DNA of 64,000 nucleotides from Bacteroidota bacterium. Its GTDB lineage: Bacteria > Bacteroidota > Bacteroidia > 2-12-FULL-35-15. A model generated the notes under the pieces. That model saw only the letters and a list, made by a program, of their open reading frames with translations, was not told where the DNA came from and ran no database searches. The position numbers and the translations under genes were made by a program. Positions 44,232 through 51,223 of this stretch are shown in pieces (the first letter of the stretch is position 1; every line of letters begins with the position of its first letter). The stretch spans positions 20,063 through 84,062 of the forward strand of contig CANIQT010000017.1 of assembly GCA_947469885.1 (NCBI GenBank), given 5' to 3'.

Positions 44232-44792
44232 ATGAAAAAAATAATGTTAAGTATGGTTGCGGTAGCAATAGCTTTCTCAACCTCTCATGCACAAGACAGT
44301 AAACAAACTGCTCCTGCAACACAAAAACCAGCAGCTGCACCTCAAAAAGCAGAGCCACAAAAAGGCGCGCCTGAAAAAGCTGCACCTGAGAAAAAAGCTC
44401 CAACCCCTCCTAATGCTGAAAAACGCACCGAGCGGTACATGGCTAAACTAACCGAACAATATGCCTTAACCGAAGAACAAAAACCAAAAGTAAATGCAAT
44501 TGTTTTGAAACGCGAACAAACACGCGATGAGTTACGCACCAAATTTGCGGACGATAACAAAGCATTTAACGAAGCAAACAGAAAACTAATGACCGATTCT
44601 GAAAAAGAAATTAAGGCATTGGTTACTCCTGAACAAATGGAGAACAAGAAAAAATATGACGAAGCACAAAGACAGCGCAACAAAGAAAATGCTGAAAAGA
44701 GAGCGAAACAAAATCCTCCGCCTGCACCACCTGCAGCTCCGGAAAAACCAAAGGATGCACCTCCTGCTCCGGCAAAAGAACCAAAAAAATAA
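44232..44792 (+). CDS. Pro/Ala/Lys-rich exported protein with Spy/CpxP-like core
   Basis: A 186-residue protein with signal peptide (residues 1-20, ending SHAQ). Low-complexity Pro/Ala/Lys/Gln arms (about 25-60 and 155-186) flank a helical core (about 65-145: AKLTEQYALTEEQKPKVNAI, MTDSEKEIKALVTPEQME). The LTEEQ...L and LTPEQ spacing resembles the LTxxQ motifs of Spy/CpxP periplasmic chaperones and similar Bacteroidota proteins. Possibly envelope stress related. It directly follows ppiD, which agrees with a folding role, but this is not proof. Confidence 0.75.
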   Translation: MKKIMLSMVAVAIAFSTSHAQDSKQTAPATQKPAAAPQKAEPQKGAPEKAAPEKKAPTPPNAEKRTERYMAKLTEQYALTEEQKPKVNAIVLKREQTRDELRTKFADDNKAFNEANRKLMTDSEKEIKALVTPEQMENKKKYDEAQRQRNKENAEKRAKQNPPPAPPAAPEKPKDAPPAPAKEPKK

Positions 44793-44797
44793 TAAAA

Positions 44798-44829
44798 ATC
44801 CCTCTGACACACTCAGGGGGATTTTTTTT
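44798..44829 (+). terminator. Intrinsic terminator
   Basis: AATCCCTCTGA and TCAGGGGGATT form a stem with one G-U pair, followed by eight T. Ends the ppiD-downstream transcript. Confidence 0.85.
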
Positions 44830-44900
44830 AATAATAGTGTAATTTCAATTAAACATATTACATTTGCCTGTTCAATTATTTTCAGAAAAAAACTTTTCTC

Positions 44901-46325
44901 TTGAAAACCATACGCCACATACTTGTTTGCTCTCTCCTTGCGGGAGTTTCCCATTTTTCTTTCAGCCAAAGTTGCAGTGCGGTTAGTTTCAAAAAACTTT
45001 TTTACGAAAACGATTCCACCATGTTTGCTGATAATACCCTTACTTATCTAAACACCACCACCGATAGTTCTTATTTATTAGGAGGTTCGCAAGTGGTACG
45101 AACCGATTTAACCGGAACCATTAACTGGACTGGGGGAGCTAATTATGCTGGTACCGATGCTATTCCTTATTTTTCGCCCGATGGCAGATATTTTGTTTTG
45201 CAAGGCAATTTTAAATTTATAAATATAGATGCCAGCCAAAATGTGTTGTGGCAAAAATACCTGGTAGATACCACCTGCTACTGCATGCACCCCAAACACA
45301 TTACTCAAACCAGCGATGGGGGTTTTATTATAACAGGTTACAAAAGCGTGAACGATACTACATTTTACAGGAATAGAATATTTGTTGTAAAAACAAACTC
45401 TACCGGAGATACTCTTTGGACTAAAACCATCGCAAAAACCACTTACGACAATGATGGCTATTATGCCCAAGAAACAACTGATGGCGGTTTTCTGGTTTTG
45501 GCAAATGTAACTTACGATGTTAATTCATTGCCTGATTATAAAATTGGAATCATAAAACTAAACAGCGCAGGTCAGGAGCAGTGGTACAAAACATCTTCTC
45601 ATTCTATTTATTACATGGCTCCCATTGCAGGACTTAAAACTGCAGACAGCACCTGCACCATCGTTTCGAGCACCGATTCGATTACAACAGGAACCTATTT
45701 TTTGAAAATAAAAGAAAATGGCAACATTGTTTTCGACACTATATATATGAGTAAAAAATTTAACGGGGGCATTTTGCAGCAAACCAACGGTAATTATTTA
45801 ATAGGTATGCAGGACAGCCTTTCAACCATTGATGGAAACAATCGCTCTATATTATATAGTATAGTCTATAAAGGCGCAGCCGAAGAAAACATTCCAATTG
45901 TTGCCATACAACCTACGTGCGACAATGGATACATACTTGCCGGAAACTCCGCTCAGTTTGCTTACGATTGTGCCATGTGTGGCAGTCATTACAGTTATTT
46001 TCATTTCTATTCGTATTTAATAAAAACCGACAGTACGCTTCAAGATGTGCAGCTGCCTTCAGCAATAAATGAATTGACAATGGAGAATGGAGAATTGATA
46101 ATTTATCCGAATCCAAGTTCCGGTAATTTTATTATTGAGTCAAGAGGTAAGAATCAAGAGTCAAGAATCAGGATTTATAATGTTTTGGGAGAAGTTGTTT
46201 TTCAAACAACAAACAACAAACAACAAACGACAATTGATTTAACCGATGAAGCAAAAGGAATTTATTTTGTGCAAATTACTACTACTGACCATAAAATAAT
46301 CAACAAAAAAATAGTGGTGCAATAG
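44901..46325 (+). CDS. Secreted T9SS cargo protein with C-terminal sorting domain, TTG start
   Basis: A 474-residue protein. The only start that preserves the signal peptide (KTIRHILVCSLLAGVSHFSFSQ) is the TTG at 44901. The body is made of beta-propeller-like repeats (TSDGGFIITGYKS, TTDGGFLVLANVT, TCDNGYILAGN), similar to T9SS proteins with delta-60-type repeats. The C-terminal type A sorting domain starts LIIYPNPSSGNFII and ends KGIYFVQITTTDHKIINKKIVVQ. It should be exported across the outer membrane by T9SS. Heptamer DNA repeats lie inside the linker and sorting domain. Confidence 0.85.
   Translation: MKTIRHILVCSLLAGVSHFSFSQSCSAVSFKKLFYENDSTMFADNTLTYLNTTTDSSYLLGGSQVVRTDLTGTINWTGGANYAGTDAIPYFSPDGRYFVLQGNFKFINIDASQNVLWQKYLVDTTCYCMHPKHITQTSDGGFIITGYKSVNDTTFYRNRIFVVKTNSTGDTLWTKTIAKTTYDNDGYYAQETTDGGFLVLANVTYDVNSLPDYKIGIIKLNSAGQEQWYKTSSHSIYYMAPIAGLKTADSTCTIVSSTDSITTGTYFLKIKENGNIVFDTIYMSKKFNGGILQQTNGNYLIGMQDSLSTIDGNNRSILYSIVYKGAAEENIPIVAIQPTCDNGYILAGNSAQFAYDCAMCGSHYSYFHFYSYLIKTDSTLQDVQLPSAINELTMENGELIIYPNPSSGNFIIESRGKNQESRIRIYNVLGEVVFQTTNNKQQTTIDLTDEAKGIYFVQITTTDHKIINKKIVVQ
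46071..46231. repeat. Three heptamer repeat tracts in the T9SS cargo gene
   Basis: Tract 1, 46071-46098: four 7-mers (GAATTGA, CAATGGA, GAATGGA, GAATTGA). Tract 2, 46137-46171: five (GAGTCAA, GAGGTAA, GAATCAA, GAGTCAA, GAATCAG). Tract 3, 46204-46231: four (AAACAAC three times, then AAACGAC). They flank and interrupt the conserved sorting-domain strands, encoding linker residues such as ESRGKNQESR and TTNNKQQTT. Confidence 0.8.
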
Positions 46326-46357
46326 GTTATATTTATTAGTTATTAAATGAAACAAAT

Positions 46358-46386
46358 GCCTTCCGATAAGTCGGGAGGCTTTTTTG
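46358..46386 (+). terminator. Intrinsic terminator after the T9SS cargo gene
   Basis: GCCTTCCGA and TCGGGAGGC pair (one G-U) around TAAG, followed by TTTTTTG. In the 340-base gap up to the next gene I see only this, the dyads at 46581-46632 and AT-rich sequence. Confidence 0.85.
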
Positions 46387-46580
46387 TTTTGGTGCTATAT
46401 ACAAAATTTTATTAAAGGTTTTACTATGTTTTAAGATAGTAAACTGCATCCGCATAAAAACTACCCTAAGTTAATCAAATCAAGCCTTTCAAAGGCAAAC
46501 ACCTCATTTTTGCAATTACCGATTTTCGGCAACTCCCAAAAATTGAAACCCTAACGATTCCCTTTTTTTTCTTAACTATT

Positions 46581-46632
46581 TGTACGGAAAATGTCCGTAC
46601 ACATCTTGTTTTTCGTACAAAGTTCGAACGAA
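46581..46632. promoter_or_regulatory. Two operator-like dyads before the coiled-coil protein gene
   Basis: Dyad 1 is TGTACGGA-AAATG-TCCGTACA (46581-46601). Dyad 2 has arms TTCGT and ACGAA (46612-46632). Both span 21 bp and their centres are 31 bp apart. They lie 34-85 bases before the ATG at 46666, a position suited to a repressor, possibly the encoded protein itself. Confidence 0.5.
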
Positions 46633-46665
46633 ACTTGTTTTATACTCTTATATATTTACACCAGA

Positions 46666-47049
46666 ATGAATGAAGGACAATTTTTAAAAAAAAAGCTTAA
46701 GGAAGGACAAAAGAAAAAATCATTTGATGATAAAACTTTCTGGACAAATATTGGTACTAACCATACTTCCGGGTATCAAATGTGTAAACTTCCTTTGCTT
46801 AAAGAGCCATACAGGTCAAATGTTGAAAAACAATTTGGAATTAAATTCCCGGATGCTAAACAGGAAATAACCAAGGAATTTGCTGAAAGCAAAAAGGACA
46901 TAGTGATAAGAAAACAGGAAAACAAAATCAGGGATTTAGAAAACACAGTAATAAGCAAGGATACAGAAATTAAAATATTGGAAGATGAATTACTTCTTTA
47001 CAAAAGCCTGAAGGAAAATAAATTTAAGGTAAATAAGAATAAACAATAA
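46666..47049 (+). CDS. Small putative DNA-binding protein with C-terminal coiled coil
   Basis: 127 residues from the ATG at 46666; the longer frame from 46591 would begin within the dyad and add a non-conserved-looking hydrophobic stretch. Residues 1-65 (GQFLKKKLKEG...KLPLLKEPYRSNVEKQFGIKF) have the length and helix spacing of an XRE-like HTH but no textbook signature. Residues about 80-120 (IRKQENKIRDLENTVISKDTEIKILEDELLLYKSL) are a convincing coiled coil. The layout matches the 111-aa protein at 11148-11483. Array D begins 90 bases after its stop. Confidence 0.65.
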   Translation: MNEGQFLKKKLKEGQKKKSFDDKTFWTNIGTNHTSGYQMCKLPLLKEPYRSNVEKQFGIKFPDAKQEITKEFAESKKDIVIRKQENKIRDLENTVISKDTEIKILEDELLLYKSLKENKFKVNKNKQ

Positions 47050-47139
47050 TTACCCTAAAAACGAATAGTTTGATAAATAAAATGCCTGAAACACTAAAAA
47101 TAAAAGTAAGAAACGGAAATTTGGAAAAACAGCGATTTT

Positions 47140-47387
47140 TCGAAATTGGCAATCCAAGCTTGGATACACACCATGGTAAATACGATGGTGTACATCCAAG
47201 CTTGGATACACAGGTTCGGATTCCCGCAGCAGGAAATCCAAGCTTGGATACACAGGTCCGGATTCCCGAAGTAGGAAATCCAAGCTTAGATACACAGGTT
47301 CGGATTCCCGCAGCAGGCAATCCAGACTTGGATGTACACCATCGTATTTACCATGGTGTGTATCCAAGCTTGGAATGGGAATTTCGA
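47140..47387. repeat. Array D: 248-bp two-fold symmetric palindrome of 21-bp spaced dyads
   Basis: The palindrome CCAAGCTTGG (or a close variant) occurs at 47154, 47196, 47238, 47280, 47322 and 47364, every 42 bp. Midway between, at 21 bp, are other dyads: ACACCAT-N10-ATGGTGT at both ends (centres 47179.5 and 47347.5) and TnCGG-N4-CCGnA three times (47221.5, 47263.5, 47305.5). The outer 68 bases (47140-47207) are an inverted copy of 47320-47387 with few mismatches, and the centre of the whole is the middle dyad at 47263.5. Frames of 14-residue repeats are open on both strands; I treat them as by-products. Confidence 0.9.
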
Positions 47388-47468
47388 TTTTTCTCAATTT
47401 TTCGAAACAATCATCTTCAAAATCATCAGTTTAAAAACAAAATTAACTAACAAATAAAAACTAAAAAA

Positions 47469-48422
47469 ATGGCAGAATTCAGACCTTCTCAAAATTTTGT
47501 AACAAGCGGTGTAAATGGAAATTACACCATCGGACTAATAGCAAGTACATTTCATCTTGGTGCCCTTAGGGCAAATGCCGGGCTCGACCCTGCTGTAGCC
47601 GACCTGCGCGACAGATATTCGCCCATCCACCAGGCGCTGGTAGATGCAGGCACTGCCAAAGGGGCAGCTTTGGGTGTGCGGTATGAGGATACTGATAGCA
47701 AGGATGCCTTGCTTGCCAGCCTGGTAAGTACTCAACTGCCAGCCTGGAAACAAACAGCAGGCAATGTTAGCGGATATGGACCCACCACCACTGCATTTCA
47801 AAACCTGTTTGGTAAAGACTCGCTTTATAATAAAACAAGCAAACAAACCGACAGGCTGCAACATGTAGGCACCTTGCGCGACCGCTGCCTTGCAGTAACA
47901 GCACTTGCCGCACTTGGAGCCACCATTGGCACTTTTTACACCACCCTCCAAACAGCTATGAACGCACAAGTAGATGCTAAATCAACCGTAACCACCGACA
48001 TTGGCGACCATATTGAAGCCCTAGATGATATGTGCAACATGCAGTTTTCGGATTATGGTATGGTGGTTTATCTTTTCCCAACCGATGCACACAGAATAAA
48101 AAGTTTTATTGATACAGAAACCCTTCAAAAACACGAAAGAGGCGATTTGATAGCAGGTATCATTCATGGAAATAAAATAAAAACCATTGGCAAAAAGAAA
48201 TTTATTATCACAAGTAGAATGAAGGTTACCCTTACCGAACCAGGAATAATATGGGTGATAGATTCGGCAAAAAACCCTGTGAAACCAACAGGAGTAACCA
48301 TTGCTGCTAATACACCTACCATTGTTGACTTTCCGGCATTGGGCGATTTTAATAATAGAGTAATTCAAATTAAAAACCTAAGCCCGATAACCACTGCTAC
48401 TTGGGTGGTGGAGTTTTTGTAA
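47469..48422 (+). CDS. Protein of unknown function, 317 aa
   Basis: No signal peptide or membrane segment. The first two thirds look alpha-helical with Ala-rich stretches (RCLAVTALAALGATIGTFYTTLQTAMNAQVDAK); the last 100 residues are beta-rich (KKFIITSRMKVTLTEPGIIWVID ... VVEFL). The sequence is richer in G+C and in Ala/Gly/Asp than its neighbours, hinting at a different history. I recognise no family. It follows array D by about 80 bases and ends before a clear terminator, so array D occupies its upstream region. A structural or surface protein, or a phage-derived protein, are open options. Confidence 0.7.
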   Translation: MAEFRPSQNFVTSGVNGNYTIGLIASTFHLGALRANAGLDPAVADLRDRYSPIHQALVDAGTAKGAALGVRYEDTDSKDALLASLVSTQLPAWKQTAGNVSGYGPTTTAFQNLFGKDSLYNKTSKQTDRLQHVGTLRDRCLAVTALAALGATIGTFYTTLQTAMNAQVDAKSTVTTDIGDHIEALDDMCNMQFSDYGMVVYLFPTDAHRIKSFIDTETLQKHERGDLIAGIIHGNKIKTIGKKKFIITSRMKVTLTEPGIIWVIDSAKNPVKPTGVTIAANTPTIVDFPALGDFNNRVIQIKNLSPITTATWVVEFL

Positions 48423-48480
48423 TTAGGAATTACGAATTAGGAATGATGTAAATTATCCATTGTCAATTATTCATTATCCA
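48421..48480. repeat. Heptamer repeat hairpin
   Basis: Left side: AATTAGG, AATTACG, AATTAGG, AATGATG. Right side: CATTGTC, AATTATT, CATTATC, CATTA, broadly complementary to the left. This is a short heptamer family like those elsewhere in the window. Confidence 0.6.
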
Positions 48481-48490
48481 TTAAAACAAA

Positions 48491-48517
48491 AAACTCCTTG
48501 CAGCAATGCAGGGAGTT
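48491..48517 (+). terminator. Intrinsic terminator after the 317-aa protein gene
   Basis: AACTCC-T-TGCA and TGCA-G-GGAGTT form a stem around GCAA, followed by a T-run. Confidence 0.85.
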
Positions 48518-48639
48518 TTTTATTTTTGAAATAAATTAACAGCACCCCCTATTTTTACCCCCCTACTCCACCATTTTATCAAAAATATTCCATTATTAAC
48601 AAAAAAAAGGGGGGGTGTTAATAAAATAATTACACTTTA

Positions 48640-48767
48640 TTGTTCTCCCCTCCCCCAAAAAATATACTTTTGTGCCCGATGGTTACCAATAAACGAATCA
48701 AAACTAATCTGCGAATTCACCATTTGCACTATTTAGTAAATTCGTTTTTATTCGTTTATTGGTAACC
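48640..48767 (+). promoter_or_regulatory. glnN promoter and long leader hairpin
   Basis: A -33-like TTG (48640-48642) and the -7 box TACTTTTG (48665-48672) predict transcription from about 48678. The transcript would begin with the left arm of a perfect 18-bp inverted repeat: GGTTACCAATAAACGAAT at 48681-48698 pairs with 48750-48767. The inner part (GCGAATTCAC against GTAAATTCG) extends the stem. The structure occupies most of the leader before the ATG at 48796. Upstream, 48523-48640 holds only homopolymer runs (A then G7, 48598-48615). Confidence 0.65.
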
Positions 48768-48795
48768 GTAAAATAACAATTAAACAATTAAAAAA

Positions 48796-50985
48796 ATGGC
48801 TTTCCACAGATTTAAAGCATTAGAAGCGGTACTAACCAGAGTGCCCGTAGAAGTAAACATGCCAAACAACAAGGTATCGGAGTTTTTTGGCGAAAACGTA
48901 TTTGGCTACGATGCCATGCGGGAGTATTTGTCGGACGAAGCCTTCAACAGTGTGATGGCAGCTATCGACAGAGGCATTCAGATAGACCGCGAAATGGCTG
49001 ACCAAGTGGCGGCAAGTATGAAAGCATGGGCAAACTCCAAAGGGGCAACTCATTATACTCACTGGTTTCAACCCTTAACAGGTGCCACTGCCGAAAAGCA
49101 CGATGCGTTTTTTGAACCCACCGAAAAAGGAAGAGCTATTGAACGTTTTGGGGGCAGTCAGTTGGTGCAGCAAGAGCCCGATGCGTCCAGTTTCCCGAAT
49201 GGAGGTATTCGTAATACCTTTGAAGCAAGAGGCTACACTGGCTGGGACCCCACTTCTCCGGCATTTGTGATAGGCAAAACATTGTGTATTCCTACCATCT
49301 TTGTTTCTTACACAGGCGAAGCATTAGATTACAAAACACCTTTATTAAAGGCGTTGAATGTGTTGGACAAAGCAGCGGTGGATGTGTGCCAGTTTTTTGA
49401 TAAAAATGTAACCAAAGTAATTGCCACCCTTGGATGGGAGCAAGAATATTTTTTGGTGGATGAAGCCTTGTACAATGCCCGCCCCGATTTGGCAATGACT
49501 GGCAGAGCCTTATTTGGTCACGCCCCATCAAAAGGGCAGCAGCTGGACGACCATTATTTTGGCTCCATTCCCGACCGTGCTACTTATTTTATGCGCGATT
49601 TTGAAATCGAATCGTTGAAATTAGGTATTCCTATTAAAACCCGTCACAACGAAGTTGCCCCCAACCAATTTGAGTGCGCACCTGTATTTGAAGAGTGTAA
49701 CCTTGCAGTTGACCATAATCAGCTATTGATGGATGTGATGGAAAAAGTGGCAAGAAGACACAACTTTAGAGTATTGCTTCACGAAAAACCATTTGCAGGA
49801 GTAAACGGAAGTGGTAAACACAATAATTGGAGCATGAGCACCAACACAGGCAAAAACTTATTGAGCCCCGGAAATACTCCAAAAGTAAATTTGCAATTTC
49901 TTACCTTCTTTATCAATACCTTAAAAGCAGTTCACGATAATGCAGATTTGATGCGTGCTTCCATTGCATCAGCAAATAACGACCACCGTTTGGGAGCCAA
50001 CGAAGCACCACCGGCAATCATGTCTGTGTTTTTAGGAACTCAACTTTCGAATGTGTTGGATGAACTGGAATCGAAAGTAAAAACAGGCAAAATGAGCCCT
50101 GACGAAAAAACAGCATTGAAATTGGGTGTAGGTAAAATTCCTGATATATTATTGGATAATACCGACCGTAACCGTACATCGCCATTTGCATTTACGGGAA
50201 ACAAATTTGAGTTCCGTGCGGTAGGTTCATCGGCTAACTGTGCCGGACCAATGACCGTGTTGAACGCAATAGTAGCCGACCAATTGGTAAAATTTAAACG
50301 CGAAGTGGACGATTTGATGGAAAAAGGAGTGGAAAAAGATGAAGCGATTTTTCAGGTATTGAGAAAATGCATTCTTGATTCAAAAGCCATTCGTTTCGAA
50401 GGTAATGGTTATGGCGAAGAATGGGTGCAAGAAGCAGCAAAACGCGGATTGTCCAACATCAAAACAACTCCCGAAGCATTGGCAGCATTTGTATCTACCA
50501 AAACGTTAAATATTTTTGTTCGTCACCGCATCATGAACGATCGCGAACAACATGCCCGTTATGATATACACTTAGAAATATACATCAAAAAAATTCAGAT
50601 AGAATCGCGTGTAATGGCTGATTTAGCATTGAACCACATAATACCAACAGCCATTAAATATCAAAGTACCTTAATTGACAATGTAAAAGGGCTAAAAGAA
50701 ATAATGAGTCCGGCTGAGTTCAAAAAAAATGCAAGCATTCAAATGGAAATGATTACTGAAATTTCGCAACACATCAATAACATTAAAACCAATGTGGATG
50801 CTATGACAGAGGCAAGAAAAAAAGCAAATGCCATTGAAGATGTAAAAAAACAGGCAGTTCAATATTGCGAAAAAGTGAAAGCTTATTTTGAAACGATACG
50901 ATATAATGTAGATAAACTGGAAATGATAGTGGACGATGAAAGCTGGCCTTTGCCAAAATACAGGGAGTTACTATTTACTAAATAG
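48796..50985 (+). CDS. glnN: Glutamine synthetase type III
   Basis: A 729-residue GSIII, the long class typical of Bacteroidota. Recognisable blocks are GWEQEYFLVD, the ammonia/glutamate region EVAPNQFECAPVFEECNLAVDHNQ, the ATP loop HEKPFAGVNGSGKHNNWSMS and the Arg-containing NRTSPFAFTGNKFEFRAVGSS, with the class-specific C-terminal helical extension. It makes glutamine from glutamate, ammonia and ATP in the cytoplasm. Expected to be nitrogen controlled; the leader carries a strong hairpin. Monocistronic, with a terminator downstream. Confidence 0.95.
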   Translation: MAFHRFKALEAVLTRVPVEVNMPNNKVSEFFGENVFGYDAMREYLSDEAFNSVMAAIDRGIQIDREMADQVAASMKAWANSKGATHYTHWFQPLTGATAEKHDAFFEPTEKGRAIERFGGSQLVQQEPDASSFPNGGIRNTFEARGYTGWDPTSPAFVIGKTLCIPTIFVSYTGEALDYKTPLLKALNVLDKAAVDVCQFFDKNVTKVIATLGWEQEYFLVDEALYNARPDLAMTGRALFGHAPSKGQQLDDHYFGSIPDRATYFMRDFEIESLKLGIPIKTRHNEVAPNQFECAPVFEECNLAVDHNQLLMDVMEKVARRHNFRVLLHEKPFAGVNGSGKHNNWSMSTNTGKNLLSPGNTPKVNLQFLTFFINTLKAVHDNADLMRASIASANNDHRLGANEAPPAIMSVFLGTQLSNVLDELESKVKTGKMSPDEKTALKLGVGKIPDILLDNTDRNRTSPFAFTGNKFEFRAVGSSANCAGPMTVLNAIVADQLVKFKREVDDLMEKGVEKDEAIFQVLRKCILDSKAIRFEGNGYGEEWVQEAAKRGLSNIKTTPEALAAFVSTKTLNIFVRHRIMNDREQHARYDIHLEIYIKKIQIESRVMADLALNHIIPTAIKYQSTLIDNVKGLKEIMSPAEFKKNASIQMEMITEISQHINNIKTNVDAMTEARKKANAIEDVKKQAVQYCEKVKAYFETIRYNVDKLEMIVDDESWPLPKYRELLFTK

Positions 50986-51011
50986 TTTATTGGTCATTTG
51001 TTCAGTAGTAA

Positions 51012-51045
51012 AAAATCCCGTAACGAAGTTCGTTGTGGGATTTTT
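51012..51045 (+). terminator. Intrinsic terminator after glnN
   Basis: AATCCCGTAACGAA and TTCGTTGTGGGATT form a mostly paired stem, followed by TTTTTT. The rest of the gap to 51223 is AT-rich; a TTG-N18-TACTTTAG promoter candidate lies at 51161-51189. Confidence 0.8.
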
Positions 51046-51223
51046 TATTTCATACAAGCAGATTACCTCTTTCAATATCATGCCTGGAATAAAGCTCAAT
51101 TTTGTATACCAATATATATTAGGTTGTTTTGCATAAATCGAAATATTTGAAAAAAAAAAATTGCTCTAATAGAATTATTATTACTTTAGCACCCGTTTAA
51201 AAAGTCAAAACCAACATTAAACT

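Noticed and set aside
46591..46665. Upstream start for the 127-aa protein
   Set aside because: It would start inside the TGTACGGA dyad and add an unlikely hydrophobic leader; the ATG at 46666 fits better.
47140..47387. CRISPR array
   Set aside because: The sequences between repeated palindromes are themselves repeats, the array is globally palindromic, and there are no cas genes.
47070..47450. Repeat-protein genes in array D, both strands
   Set aside because: Three frames on two strands are open at once, as expected from a palindromic 42-bp repeat; none resembles a protein beyond the repeat.
46325..48796. Prophage remnant
   Set aside because: No integrase, terminase, portal or attachment repeats are visible; only one unrecognised protein with unusual composition.
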